Shown piece after piece: positions 1-12,560 of a stretch of DNA of 64,000 nucleotides. A program made the translations under genes and the position numbers. The notes under the pieces are model-generated. The model was not told the origin of the DNA, searched no databases, and saw only the letters and a program-made list of their open reading frames with translations. Source of the DNA: Atherinomorus stipes (taxonomy: Eukaryota > Chordata > Actinopteri > Atheriniformes > Atherinidae); the NCBI GenBank assembly GCA_023101725.1, contig JALJCO010000089.1, positions 78,952-142,951 of the forward strand. The letters run 5' to 3'. Positions within the stretch are counted from its first letter, which is position 1. Every line of letters starts with the position of its first letter.

Positions 1-959
1 GCTATACGCCAGAAGTCAGAAGCGTCTTGTTACGCCGTCTATTTTTGATGGAGCACATTTCCAGAAAGCATCAAGCTCGCAGCAAAAAGATGGAAAATCA
101 GACACGGAAGCAGGTAAATGTCCAAATTACCCCCCCCCACGCAGATTTACGACCTGAACTACTCCACTACTTCCTGAACTTAGTAGTGGTCCTTTATTTC
201 CTGTCTTTCATTTCTTGACAAACTGATTAATTCAGGTGTGTCTGGCCATTGTCATTGTGGTTACTGAGGTCAGACATACCTGGATTAATCACTTTTTCTT
301 TTACATAGTAGGGTTGTGCACATTTTTCATCATCACATCATTGATTTCTTTTTTTTTGGTCTCGAGTTGAATGATTTTAATAGGGAAAATAAATAAGTAG
401 AAAGAGGGGAATTTTTCTTGTCCTTTTTCTCTTTTTGCTGATCTGAAAACTGATCCGATCTGTGACTCAAAAACCAGAAACTGATCTAAACTGTGAGCTC
501 ATTGATCCGTTGCACCACTGCCTTACAACATGCCGGGGACACAAAATGAGCTGATAAAACTAGTACCACACAACTAAAACATGACACTCTGAGTAAACAC
601 AGTGCCAGATGAAACATAAAATGTGCCCTGACCTGTGAACATTATAGTTTCTGCATTTATTGTTCAGGTATTTAACAGTAAATGTGAATATTTGCTTTGC
701 AGGTTGATTTTGGTGTGCCCCCCTAAAGTTTCTGCTTGCGCTCCTAAACACTTAAGTTCGGGGCCCCTGTGCTCCTGGTGAAAAAAGTCTGGAGCCCTGC
801 AACACAATCTCAAACAACTGGGTGGCCTATGAAAACCTGGCCACACATTTTAACATGTACTTCCCACTGTGTGTAAAGTTTAACCTAAACCTGCTACAGA
901 CTGCACGTAAATACCGGTGCTAAAGCTGAAACTTTTCTACATGCTGGACCGTTGCAAAT

Positions 960-1098
960 AGAACAAAATCTCGCAAGATTTCGTTAGTCAAAGAAAAAAA
1001 AAATTATGATTGAAACAGCGTTTTCTAAAATCAATGATATCAAAACAAAAAAAAAATTGTGATATTTCAGTATATCGATATTTTGTCACACCCTTAGT
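960..1098. mobile_element. Fragment of the inner (TAGGGGTGGG-type) TIR element
   Basis: This piece matches one end of the inner element of the composite family described at 32388-33055. It has the 'aaaatctcgcaagatttcgtta' type stretch and ends in 'tatcgatattttgtcacaccc'. No outer-element sequence flanks it, so it is a solo, decayed copy. Confidence 0.5.
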
Positions 1099-2716
1099 TT
1101 ACATCCTGATAATTGCTAAGACCACAATCTGCAGTGGACATGGCCACTTTGTTAAATAGCAATGTGAATATAAATGTCTCCTGCTGGGCCACAAAAAAAT
1201 ACTGCCTACAGAAATCGCAAAGCCATGTCTACAACTGCAGTTATTGACCATTTCTTATAAATACACCACTATAAGGTAGAAAACACACCACTTTAAGATG
1301 GGTAGGCTGGGCAGTAAGACCTATATTAACAGATCTAGGTGCGGTCAAGTGGACCTGTGGATGACTGTTTCTGGGTCTTTGCAAACAGAAATTATTTAAG
1401 TTGATTATTAATTAGCAGATAGGACGATAAGCTAAGTGTTTAATTCATCAACTGTCAAAACGCATCGACGTGGTGTGACTGTGTCTCTCTCCGTTTCATC
1501 AGATGACCTAAAACATGTTAATTCTAACTATAAACAGGAACTCTGCATTAAAGTTTGTGTAATATTTTGCCAAACTCAACCTGTGAGCTGATCTTGCAAC
1601 TTTTCCCTTAACCACATACCAAGTCCAGACTTTGGGCCGCCATACTGTGTGCTAATGTCTGCGGATTTGGTCAATGGAAAACAGCTCCCTGATGATGCAT
1701 TTGAGGTGCAGCCTTATGATTTTGAAGCCAGAAAAAGATTAGCCAGAGGGGAAAAGGCAGTGACTAAGAGCAAAACTGACTTTTTTTTTAAGCAACAAAA
1801 AACTGCGGCAATGTAAAGTGTAAAAAAAAAGAAAGAGACAACAATAAAACACAAAAGTCTGTTGACATCCTGAGTGCATACTGTAGCTCTGCTACACAGG
1901 AAGGACGACTTCCAGGAAAATGAAGAATATGGGATGCTGCCACATTTTTTTCCCTCAAATACCCATTTGAAAATCTCACATTGCATCAGACTTGGCTCAA
2001 TGACAAAACATGAATGACATAACTTAAAAATGTGTCATGAAATACTTCCTTAATGTCAGTACCGACACAGAGCATTGATACTGCAGCACAAATAGTTTCA
2101 TGCATTCATTACTCCTCTGCAGAAACAGAGTTCCTCAATAAATGTAAAACCAGTCCAACAAGGGTATCACACAAAAACAATTCAAGGACAAAAACAAACC
2201 ACAACATGAAATCCAAAACACGTGTTTCTGGTAGATGTAAAATTCATGTCCAACTACATTTTTATGGTCAAACTACTTCCTTAGAAAACAAGTTACTGTA
2301 ATATACTATAAGCAAGGTCATAAAATATGTTTTATTGCTGTTTGTGACATGTAGTGTTGTTGGCCAGCAGCTGTACTGCAATGTTGGAGGCCAAATGCCC
2401 ACACTGTGGGTTTCTTGGGAAATCAATGGAAGCCCTTAAACTACCTCCCCTATAAATAGCATGTAATAACCCTTTTCTTAATTGCCAGCTGGTGTTATCC
2501 ATCTTCTTTACCCTGCACTCACATCATATAAACATCGTCCAGAGTCTTATTAGTCTGTTCTAATAATGCAAGCCCTACTAAAGGTGGTAACCACCAAAAA
2601 CAATATCTACAGGGCTTTTAATAATTTGTCGGTTTATCCAACTATGAGTGATTTGATCAAAGATTAAAGAAAATGTTTGTCAGAGATTGTTTGGTCATTA
2701 ATGTTGTATTAACCAC

Positions 2717-3115
2717 TAGGGATGGGCAATATGGATGAAAAAATGCATCCCAATAATTTCTGGTTTTTATCACGGTAACGATAAATGACGATAAAAAATA
2801 CCATTTGTATAATAAATCTATCACTACATTCCATCTTGAGAGCCCTAAAAAAATACCAGAAGCCGATAAACTACATCAATCAAGTTCAAGTAGTACACCT
2901 GTACTGCAAAACTGTAGTGACACCAAACAAGCTGAAATATGAGAACAAATTTGACATTCATTCAAATGGTGCAAACGGCAAAACTAACTATATAAATGAC
3001 TATAAATACAACCTGATAAATTGAATTTATCATTTTTATCCTGAGATGACAAATTATTACCATAGGGAATTTTTTTGACAATATATCCCACACAATAACT
3101 TATCACCCATCCCTA
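2717..3115. mobile_element. hAT-type MITE, 399 bp, with 8-bp target duplication
   Basis: The element starts TAGGGATGGGCAATAT and ends ATCACCCATCCCTA, forming terminal inverted repeats. It is flanked by TTAACCAC (2709-2716) and TTAGCCAC (3116-3123), an 8-bp target-site duplication with one mismatch. An 8-bp duplication and a TAGGG terminus are typical of hAT transposons. There is no transposase inside, so this is a non-autonomous copy. Confidence 0.8.
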
Positions 3116-3824
3116 TTAGCCACAGGAAGCTACTACCATATCTGACATAAAATGAATCCATTATGCATGGATAAACACATTTTATGGTTACTTCTGTTAT
3201 ATACGCAAATAAAATTTTCTAGCCTCTGGGCAGTCCAACGTAATTTTTTTCTTAATTAATAATAAAGTCTCCAAGATTTTTAAGTCATATATGCAAATAA
3301 ATAAAACGCAAACAAAAAGTTCACTTTGTGTAAAAAAGAAATTAGTAAAACCCATTGTTTCAGACATGAAACCATCATCCTGCCAAAGACAACCCTAGTT
3401 ATAGTAAAGTCATAGTAAAGGGAAGCATGACTGCAGTGCATCCTAACATCAGTGTGCCGCTTTTCTCACAAATTAGCAGTGTCTTCAAAGTCAAAATATT
3501 TAAAGTCATATGCCACCACTGGGTGAAATTTAGCCTCCCCCCGCAGTCCCCTGAGTTGGACAAGAGGGCAGAAGCGTTTTCTAACCGACCCAGTCATTCT
3601 CTGAATCTGGCAGCACTGATTTTAGCTTAGCTTAGCTTAGCGTAGTTGCTGAAATCTGGTGGATCCAACTAGCACCACTTGGCAAGGGGGAACTAACCAC
3701 CCTGATTTTTTCCAATTGCGTTTTGTGACCCGCACATTCTGATCAGGTACAAACGAGAAGCCGATTTCACATCAAAGGACTGACTAGGCAGCATTCAGTA
3801 GGGGAACTATGCCACGGAAGAAAA

Positions 3825-3940
3825 GGCCAATCACAGGCGAAGCACCGCGGATAGTAGCAAAGGCAGCACGCATGCGCAGCATCCGGTGGCGCATACGTGT
3901 TGCCTTTGCTACTATCCGCGGTGCTTCCCTGTGATTGGCC
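3825..3940. repeat. Near-perfect hairpin inside the foldback element
   Basis: The arms are about 40 bases each: AGGCCAATCACAG...GATAGTAGCAAAGGCA on the left, and TGCCTTTGCTACTATC...CTGTGATTGGCCT on the right. They surround a spacer of about 30 bases. This would form a strong cruciform or RNA stem. It lies directly beside the hAT insertion site. Confidence 0.75.
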
Positions 3941-3951
3941 TGTACTTCCAC

Positions 3952-5644
3952 TAGGGTTGCACGGTATACCGGTACCAGTATAGTACCGCAATACTAACGC
4001 GTTTAAAACGGTACTATACCAGCATTTAAAAAGAAACGGTACTTCAAAAAGGAAAAAAAAAACGCAGCTAAATTGGTAAATTGGAGCCTGTCTCTTTAAG
4101 AGCAGCGAGGCCAGCAGTGGGTGTGACGTAGTTAATGATGCGGCTCTCAGTGAAGCACCTTCACTGAGGAGGAGGAGGAGACGTCAGGTAGCGGACAGGC
4201 TGATTCATGGCGAGTGGACGTTGCCGCGGATTAGCCTACCTGAAGTTTGAAGTGTTGCCTCCGTTAGCAAGACGGACTTTGTAGCATCACTTTCACTGCG
4301 GTGCTTCAGCGTCCAACGGCTCGCCTTCATCATCAGCTTTGAATCCGTAATACTTCCAAACTGTACTTTGAGCCCTACTTTATCAACACGGGCTTTTCCA
4401 AAGCCGCCACCTTTTCTTTTTTCCTCTAAAGGAAAACTACGCGGACTTAAGCCCCGTTTCCACCAGCGGGTCTGGGTCGGGTCGGGCCGGATCGGTCCAC
4501 GTTTTTTTGCGTCTCCACAGATAAAAACTGGGACGGGTACCCTTATATCCGACCCGACCCGGCCTACTTTTTTGGTACCCTTCGATAGGGGTACTGATCT
4601 AACCGATCCGGACCAAAGAGGTGGAGCTAATACACAGCAATCAGCTGATTCATTGAAAAATCCGTCACTTCCTGCGCGTGACCCCGCGTAAAAACAAAGC
4701 AGGGGTGACTCCTTTCTGTTTCTGTCACGTGTGGTGCGGCGTTTTGGTTAAACGGCGTTACATGGCGATGATGTCACACAATCACATAGCAGCGCTGTCC
4801 AGCTAATTCTCCACCTCCAGAATAAGGGTACAGGTTGCTGTGGGGACACAGCGTGAAATCAACACATCCGTACCCAAACCCACCCGATCCGGCCTGGCCC
4901 GGCCCGACCTGACCCAGACCCGCGGGTGGAAACGGGGCTTTAGTGACTTCAGTCAGGAACAACTGGTGCTGATGTTGTTCAGTTATGTCAAAGTAAAAAG
5001 CACAAAACCTTCCAGCCCAGAAACCTACAGAAGCCTCCATACCACACAGAAACGGTTAATAAATACATTTTTAATTTTCTTCAAGGTTATTACAGCCTTA
5101 AAATGTTTAAATAAGTTTAAAAATGGTGACAGAGATGAACTGACTGATATGTTCAATTATTATATTTATAATTATTAATACAACTTGACTGATGTTGAAG
5201 TCAGTCACACAAACATGATTTTATAGACATTACCTCATACCTATTTAATGTTTCATATCATAAACTATTGAGACACAACTTTAAATAAATAAATTAACAT
5301 TTTGAAACACATTTAAAAAATATTCGAAAAGCCTTACAATATGTAGTTTAGATAGTTTTACTATTTATTTGTCTAATTATGTCCATATAATGTTTCATGT
5401 ATAGAATGATTTTGATTCTAATTTGGCATTGCTTTATATTACTGGTTCTCTGTGTTTTAAATTGAAGATTTTACCTCTTTATTTGATTATTTTAAAATAA
5501 AGACTTCAAGAGCAATAACACAAATAAAAGAAATATTGAGTTTGGTTTACCTTTTTAAAAAAAAGTATCGAAAAGTACCGAAAAGTATCGAAATACAAAA
5601 TGGTATCGGTATCGAAACAGAAATTTGGTATCGTGACAACCCTA
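3952..5644. mobile_element. hAT transposon, 1693 bp, with perfect 8-bp target duplication
   Basis: It begins TAGGGTTGCACGGTATACCG and ends CGTGACAACCCTA, giving inverted termini. ACTTCCAC is present on both sides (3944-3951 and 5645-5652), a perfect 8-bp target-site duplication as made by hAT transposases. The sequence inside has no long conserved transposase frame. A third element sits within it at 4450-4939. The perfect duplication suggests a fairly recent insertion into the foldback element. Confidence 0.85.
4450..4939. mobile_element. Harbinger-like MITE, 490 bp, TTA target duplication
   Basis: The terminal inverted repeats are about 40 bp and GC-rich: AGCCCCGTTTCCACC at the left and GGTGGAAACGGGGCT at the right. 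The inner part of each repeat has GGGTCTGGGTC and its complement. TTA flanks both ends (4447-4449 and 4940-4942), which fits the 3-bp TWA duplications of PIF/Harbinger elements. It is inserted inside the hAT element and is the youngest layer of this nest. It is non-coding. Confidence 0.8.
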
Positions 5645-7395
5645 ACTTCCACGGCATATAGTTCCCCAATCACAAGTTGATAAGTTCACTCTTGCCAAGT
5701 GGTGCCGGTTGGATTCGCCAGATTACAGCAACTACGCTAAGCTAAGCTAAAGCCAGTGCTGCTAGATTCAGAGAATGACTGGGTTGGCTAGAAAACGCTT
5801 CTGCGCACTTGTTCAACTCAGGGGACTGCGGGGGGAGGCTCAGTTTCACCCAGGGGTAGCATATGCCTTTAATAACTTGGCATCTGTGGGGCCAAGCCCA
5901 CCAAGAGTTAAATTTTAAGATAATTGTTGCCGTTCATGTTTATTTTTCAGTTTGTCTTCTTACAGGTGCTCCTGATGATTGTCTGCTTTGTTTTCTTACA
6001 GAGGCCATGAGATATTTTCTGCTTCTTTACAGGTGTAGCAACTGGTTCCCTGGTTTTTTGGTTGAACACTTGTTGCTTTCCATCTTTTGAATCTTTTCTC
6101 TCCTTCTTTCTTCATTCCCCCTGTCAGGTCAAAGAAATTTGTGTAGCACAACACGACAGCCAGATCATCATTTTGCTGCCATAACAGGACGAAACCAAAA
6201 GAAAAAAGAAAACACTTTACAATAACTTGGCATTTCTGAAGCTAAAATAGCCAATATTTCCTTATTGTTCCAATCCAAATGTAAGGTTAAATATCATTAG
6301 GTCATCCATTGTAGGTATAACATTCACATGCCAACCTTGCAAAGTGACAATTTATTCAAAATAATAATAATAATAAAAACAACAAAGAAAAACACCACTT
6401 TTTCAAGCGTTCCCATTTCCAAAAGTCAACAGTCAAAGTTAAACTCCTAATTGGACTTTTTAAGTCACATATCCTCTTTTCCCCTAAACCTGTTAAAAAA
6501 ATGGCAAAAAAAAAAAAAAAAAAAGCCACAGCCGGGGGGGGGGTGTTACCTGAATTACTGTCTGGCCTACATTCATAAACTCCTTCAAAACCACCTCAAC
6601 AAACACAGCAACACAAAGGCAACCTGTCAGAGTTAAGCGAGTTCGTTTTGGTGGTCAGCAACTGAGAGCTGGAGAATATTTATGACCCATTAGACGGAAC
6701 GAAAAGGTTAGCCTGGAGGGGCCAGCAGTCAAGGACCCTGGTTACACAGTAACAATGCCAAAGTCTGGAGGGGCTCAGGCCAAATGTCGCTCTCTCTACC
6801 CACAAAAAAACACTCCAAAACACAACCTACGAGGCATTTCGTATACGAGGACTTCACAGCGCCACGCTGATTAGACACCCACAGCATGGCACTCAGTCAT
6901 GACTCATGCAATAATAGCCTTCCCACCAGCAGTGAGTGGTGACACTGGGAATAGTGGAGTTCAATGCAGTGGTGCATCATCGTGCAATTACTGCGCACAG
7001 AAAGAGATGGAGGCATGGCCCATTTCCCACCATGCAATGGGCTCTAAACATCCAATGATGCAGAAAGAACTATTTAGGTTTCTACTGCAGTCAGATACAA
7101 TCCTCTGAGCCTGATCTCAGCTAACACAGAGCAGTTTAATTCCTGTAGAATCATCTCATCTACTCATAAAACATCTGGATTATGTAATCATGTGACGTCC
7201 TCACGTCAGGTTACACTTACAGGTTCCCACATACCAGCTAGACTAGATGCTTAATCTCCTGGGTTGTGAACCGCTTCCACAAGAAGGCAGAGATAATCTT
7301 TTCTTCTCCTGAGCTCATTTTCCTTAAGTTTGTCTATTAACTGCTTTATTTTACCCACATCATGCAACTGCTCAAAAATGATGGACATTGATATA

Positions 7396-7941
7396 CAGGG
7401 TGTCCATAAATTCTCTTTATAATTTCAGAAATTTATGACAAAAGCAATTGATAAGATGTCTTAACCAGATTTGTTTTATTGTAATCAGTGTTTGTCAATT
7501 TGTTTGTTTGTTTTACCTCTTTGAATACATCTCTGTATATGGGAACCATTAGTTGGTGAAAGCACATCAAGACGGAACTCCATTTCTTACCATGTGTGCC
7601 GTAGCACAGCCACATCAATTGTGGCAAAGGCATCAGAAATCTTTTGTTTCAAGTCAGTATCCCGCATCTTTGTTCAACACATGACATTTTTAACATAGTC
7701 CCACAGAAAGAACAGAAAAAAATATCTCATTAAACCATTATACACTTTGTGCCTTTTCTTGAAGAGCAGCCATTTCTTAGGGTTTCATTTAACAGCACCT
7801 CTTTCACCAAGGACACCCGAAGCACACAACATCAATGTGATTACACACTTTGATAAACACTGATTACAACAGAACAATTGTGGTTAAGATATCTTATCAA
7901 CTGCCTTTGTAATCATTTTTAAAGAGACTTTGGAGACCGTG
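7396..7941. mobile_element. Decayed mariner-like element
   Basis: It starts CAGGGTGTCCATAAATTCTC and ends with the near-complement AAGAGACTTTGGAGACCGTG. A second inverted pair lies just inside, from GCAATTGATAAGATGTCTTA to the similar reverse copy near 7880-7905. The termini resemble IS630/mariner-type elements of fish. No intact transposase remains. Confidence 0.55.
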
Positions 7942-9039
7942 CACATCACGTGGTGCTGTCACACAAATATGCTTATATTGAACAAAAGCAAAACCAAAAA
8001 CTTCACAAATAAGAACTTTTGCAGCATTTCTTTTAGTTACTTTTTTGTGAAAAAAAAAAATCTTATAGACAAACTTAAAGTGCATATAATTAATCTTGGT
8101 TGTACTTTTGCCATTTTTCCAAGGAGAAATGTCAAAACATAGCGTTCCATTTTTCTTGCTTTTGGCTATTTGTTCAACAAAACAGATATGCTTTTTTTTC
8201 TCTTTTTTTTTTTTTTGCTCCGTTACTGAATCTTTTTTTTTGTCTAAGAATGATAAGAAAATAATCATCCCGTTCCAAACGGAAACAAAAAGTGGGATGG
8301 AAACAAATAATGAAGACTGCATTAATATGAGGAAGAAGAGGAGGAGGAGGGAAAGTACCTAAAGACCTGTATTTAAGCCCCTTTGCAAACTCCTTGTTAA
8401 TGCGATGTAGCTGAGCCTGACCTTTGACCTCCCAGTGAAAGCAAGAGACACTTTCTCGCTCCATGATCAACCATGTTCGATGGCAGCCCCCTCAGAGAAA
8501 CGACATGCATCAAGTACCTGAAATCATCTATTATTACTCACATTATAATATTTGGGTCAAGAGTCACATGGTATCCTTTAAAAAGCTGCAAGCTAATCAG
8601 TGTAATTAATCACTATTTAATGCCATTATTAATCAATCATAAAGATCCTTCAATATTGTCACTTTCCATAAAAGACTATGTCTGAACCATATTAGGAGAT
8701 CGGTGAAACTTATGCACGGAACAAAAAGTTATACAACATCCGTGTGTTGCTTCTGTACGTGTTGCAGAGGAGACGTGCCTCAGTGGGACCGTATGCAGAG
8801 GAGCAGTCATTAATTTCCTCAAAACAAACTGATTAAGTCACTTTTGTCAGACTTTTTTGTTTATAGAAAAAAAAAAAAAAGCTTAAGTGAAAGAGAAAAT
8901 GCATCAAGTATGTTTCACCACCTGCAGGATGACAAGCAGCTTTTTCCACTAATGTAAAAAGATGAATGACATCAGCGTTTACCTAATCATGAGGTCACAC
9001 ACAAACAGCTGTGTATTTTCACTAAATACTTATTTTTAC

Positions 9040-9815
9040 TAGGGATGCACTATACTGGAATTTTGGCCAATATGCCAATATTTTAAAACGTTTGTGGCCG
9101 ATAACCGATATCGATACCAATATTAAAGCTGAAAAAAATAAGCAGTCATTGCAAATACAGTAGTTTTTTTATCTGTTACCGACACTTTGAAAAATAGGGG
9201 TGGGAAAAAATATAGATACACTGAAATATCGCAATATTTTCATGTACCGATATCAAATCAATATTTAAAAACATGGTATCAATCTATTTTACTTACAAAA
9301 TCTCGTGAGATGTCATCATTCTGTTCTAAAATCTCACGATATGTCATGAATTCTCCCGAGATTTGGTAACAGAGCGATGAAATATTGCAAGATTTCGTTA
9401 GTAAAATCAAGCGATACCGCGTTTTTAAATGTCAATATGATATTAGCATATGAAAATATCGCAAAATGTTGGTGAATTCTCGCAAAACTTCCTAAGGGAA
9501 TGATGAAATATCGTGAGATTTCATTAGTAAAATAGACCGATACTGCGTTTTTAAATGCCAATATGATATCAGCATATAAAAACAGAGATATTTTAGTCTT
9601 TCGATATTTTTTCCCACCCCTAGTCTTTACAAGTTTTAAAGTCTGTAAAAGAGAAGTTTTTGAAGAAGAAAAAGAAGCTTTTTTGTTTGTTTTTTAGACT
9701 TAAGAAACAGCGGGCTGATCGGTTAAATATCGGTGGGGTGGCCGATGTCCGATACTCAGTTTTAAGGCTGATATAGGCCGATACTAATAGAGGGCTGATT
9801 ATATCATGCATCCCT
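9040..9815. mobile_element. Composite two-layer TIR element, copy A
   Basis: The outer termini are TAGGGATGCACTATACTGG and ATCATGCATCCCTA. An inner element, AGGGGTGGGAAAAAATAT to ATATTTTTTCCCACCCCT, sits inside it at about 9198-9622. The layout is the same as the copies near 20.9, 22.1, 30, 32.4, 35.6, 49.1 and 51.4 kb. The 8-bp flanks are only weakly similar, so the copy is old. Confidence 0.75.
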
Positions 9816-9821
9816 AAATTT

Positions 9822-9935
9822 TAACCCTTACCCGAGTCATTTTTTGGATGACTGCTTTTTACTTTACTTACATAATATTTTGAAGCAACACTGCTCTTAC
9901 TTGAGTACAATTTTTGGCTACTCGACCCACCTCTG
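9822..9935. mobile_element. Terminal fragment of another hAT-type repeat
   Basis: The segment contains GACTGCTTTTTACTTTACTT and ends ACCCACCTCTGG. This resembles one end of a common teleost repeat whose other copies read CCAGAGGTGGGTAGAGTA. It directly follows composite copy A. Only one end is seen, so it is truncated. Confidence 0.4.
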
Positions 9936-12124
9936 GTGTAACAGGACCTTACTCTGTCTGGCTCTAAGCCAGAGTCCCATCGATACCTGAACCCGTCTGT
10001 ATGTAACACAGACAAACACACATTTGTGTCAACTCACCCCCAGAGACCACTTTACTGATCCCCTTCCACATCACGGCAACAGATGCGTCTTCCACCAAAT
10101 GCTCTGAAACTGAAGCTTCTAACAGCTCTTATTACACAAAAAAGGCCCTCTTGACTAGTTTAACATGTCACGCACGCTTCAGTGCATCAGCGCTGGCCAG
10201 AGGAGGAAGACTCATTGCAGACTTCGAGGTCATTGAAGTGTAAGAAGCTGTAGATCTCAGGGAATATTACAGACACGCGTCCTCTGTAAGGTCGAAGCAG
10301 AGCAACCGACCTGATGTGTTGACACCTATAACAGAATCTGTATCTGTGTAAGCACACCTACAATGAGTATAAATAAGCCCCAACAGTGCAAACTATTCCT
10401 GAGTGATGCTGATGATGAAGCAGAGCGATGCAGCTACCGAGCGTGCATACCAATCGCCCTACTGAAACCTTATTCACACTGTGGAGTAAATGAGGTAATG
10501 CTCATTTGCCATTCTGACACCAGCACTATTACCGTGACATCACCACACAGGACGGCACAGGATTGGCCGGCTGTCGGGCAAGTCAGCTTCCACCCAAACC
10601 AATCAGGCTGGCACGAGGATCAGATGACGAGCCCAAAAAGCCAGAAGACATCACTCCTCTTCCAGTCATTTCCTGTCAGCGGTGATGTGAACGCTACTGA
10701 GGGCAAAGCGTAGCCATGTGCAAAAACACACACGCCATCGAAGGGCATGACGCAGGCTGTGTGTTACAGATAACACACATTTCAGCTGTATTATATTAAC
10801 CTACGAAGGACAGCAGATATTACATTCCCTACCTGCCTCGATTGACCGTGTATTTTTTATTCCAAGAGGACAAACCTGCCGAGCAGCATGCTGATGAGAC
10901 TCTTACTCATCTGTGACATGCGATACAAACATTTACCCACACTGCTTTTAATCTCCATCCCCATCTGAGTTAAATATAAAAAACCTGCCACTGTTATACA
11001 CTGCAATGAATAAACTCGACTTTTAGAGGAGACCGTTAGATGAATGCTTCAAGCTCTGACCCTGGAGCAAAACAAGGAAGCATTAAAAGTCCCTTGAGGG
11101 ACAGTGGAAAAGAATAAATAATGCATGCAAAGCTGCGTAGAGCTAAATGCTGCCCACAACAGCGTGACATAAAAGAAATAACTAATTGGAGCCTTAAACA
11201 CTAATTGACAGATTGATTTTTTGAATAAAGCTATGATAAATTAAACTTTACAGTATGTTTTTGGCCACATTTTCCTAAATTTTTGTTTCTTTTTGGTGAT
11301 TTTGCATGCTGTTTTGGGAGTAACTTTTAGTTTATACATCATGAATTATTTTAAGTTATTTTGACTATTTAACAAGTCTTAATAATTCTGTCTTTCTGCT
11401 TGCATTCAAGGTCATTTAGTGTTGCATTTAGTTTATTTTTGCCTCATTTTGCACGTCTTTGTTGCCATTTAGTCATAATTTTCACATTTCTTGTCTACTT
11501 ACTTTAGCTCTCAATCACAGTTTCCATCAAAATATAATTTTTCAAGTATTTCTGACTATATTGTATCCCAGTTTACTAATCTACCTTTGAATAAAGTAGT
11601 GGAAAGACAAGATATATCTGTACGAACATGCCCTTGCCAGCACTAACCCTGCCTGTGACCTCACATCAGTATCTTGTAGATTTTGAGTGTTTAATCCCCT
11701 CTAAGTGATAAAAAAAAAATTGTGTCCAAATCCGTATTTTTACTAGCAACCATTTGTTAGGTAATGTTTGCCTTTCTAGGAAAGCAGAGATTGTTGTTTT
11801 ACACAATCTGACTCAACGACTCGACTGGTTCAACCTGCCTCAGTGAGTGTAGAGGGATTAGCTGTCCACCAGCTAACCCTGATGCTAACACGTTAGCAGT
11901 TTAATGAGGGTTAAAGCGACACAAAACACAGCTGACAGTCTGTTAGACAACGTGTATGTGGGTTAACTCCTATAGAAACAACACGTCTCCGCCTATCCCC
12001 AGCCACATTCGCTCCTAAATTAGAGTAATAATTTGTTAAAAGCCGGCTAACGTCTGACAGCTGAGTCCCCCTGTCGCCCGAATCTCCCCCGAAAACTGCC
12101 CGCTAACCTCCGCTCCGCACTAAC

Positions 12125-12168
12125 CTGGAGAGATGCTTCAGGATCTGCTTCTTGATGAGCCCAGCCAT
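12125..12168 (-). CDS. bltp3b: First coding exon of a bridge-like lipid transfer protein 3 family gene (partial)
   Basis: Read on the minus strand, ATG at 12168 gives MAGLIKKQILKHLS plus two bases of the next codon. A consensus donor (CCAG/GTTAGT) follows. This is the near-invariant N-terminus of BLTP3A/BLTP3B (UHRF1BP1/UHRF1BP1L), VPS13-like chorein proteins. They carry lipids along a hydrophobic groove between membranes and work on endosomal and vesicular membranes. Only 14 residues are here; exon 2 and the rest should lie past the left edge. The choice of the 3B paralogue rests on synteny, since human UHRF1BP1L is on 12q23 near IKBIP and CKAP4. From the peptide alone 3A is equally possible. 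The ATG lies in a GC-rich leader, which supports a true 5' end. Confidence 0.75.
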
Positions 12169-12560
12169 GGCCAAGCTAATCGGATATCCGAGCTGCCGCC
12201 GCCGGGTGTGAGCTCTCTCTGGCTAGCCTGACCGCTAGCTTTTCCCCACTAGAGCTATAAACAAACAGCTCAAATTCTTAGCCCCGTGTCAGTCCTCATT
12301 GCAGCGGTGTTCCCGCTTTATTCTCAGGGAGACGAGGGAGGTGGATGACGGCATTTCAGACGTCCCGGTGACAGCCAGGCTCGGAGACAAAGCATGCCGT
12401 TTTAGGCCATCACGTCACATCAACTGATGGGGATCCAAGTCGGTGCAGATCTCCGCAATATCATTCACCGTACACCTGGACAGCGCGTCGGAGGAGCGGC
12501 GTCTGTTGTCACGGCGTATGGGCGGAGCTTGTGCTGCGTTCAGGGCTCGTAAGGAAATTT
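12169..12560 (-). promoter_or_regulatory. GC-rich promoter region of the bltp3-type gene
   Basis: The sequence upstream of the ATG (to the right, since the gene is on the minus strand) is richer in CpG than its surroundings. It includes GCCGCCGCCGGG near 12195 and a GC-box-like GGGCGG at about 12519. There is no obvious TATA box. This fits a CpG-island type housekeeping promoter. The extent is approximate. Confidence 0.5.

Larger units (their letters stand above)
3501..5872. mobile_element. Foldback element with long inverted arms, split by a hAT insertion
   Basis: The left arm from 3501 and the right arm ending at 5872 are inverted copies. Both carry the CCCCCCGCAGTCCCCTGAGTT block, the AGAATGACTGGGT block and the repeated TAGCTTAGCT motif, which read in opposite orientation on the right. 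Without the insertion at 3952-5644 the element would be about 670 bp. A second, tighter hairpin sits at 3825-3940. No coding potential is seen. Its superfamily is not clear, because I could not define a convincing target duplication at the outer ends. Confidence 0.7.
1..12124 (-). other. Intron 1 of the bltp3-type gene, repeat-rich, no coding exon seen
   Basis: Everything left of the donor at 12124 should be the first intron of the minus-strand gene that starts at 12168. I looked for the expected second exon of this family and did not find it, so it should lie beyond the left edge. The interval holds several transposons listed separately (2717-3115, 3501-5872, 7396-7941, 9040-9815). It also has a poly-A and poly-G tract near 6500-6545 and small decayed pieces. 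One such piece, at about 728-803, belongs to the same repeat family as 63600-63710 near the right edge. Other parts (for example 1100-2700, 5900-7390, 10000-11900) show no recognisable gene. The short open frames there have no family resemblance. Confidence 0.6.

Noticed and set aside
4368..5178. Two open frames of over 100 codons near 4.4-5.2 kb
   Set aside because: Both lie within the nested hAT and Harbinger-like elements. The length comes from GC-rich inverted repeats, not from a gene.
10363..10713. 116-residue plus-strand open frame
   Set aside because: It has no recognisable domain, no neighbouring exon and no repeat of codon pattern. A chance frame in an intron is more likely.
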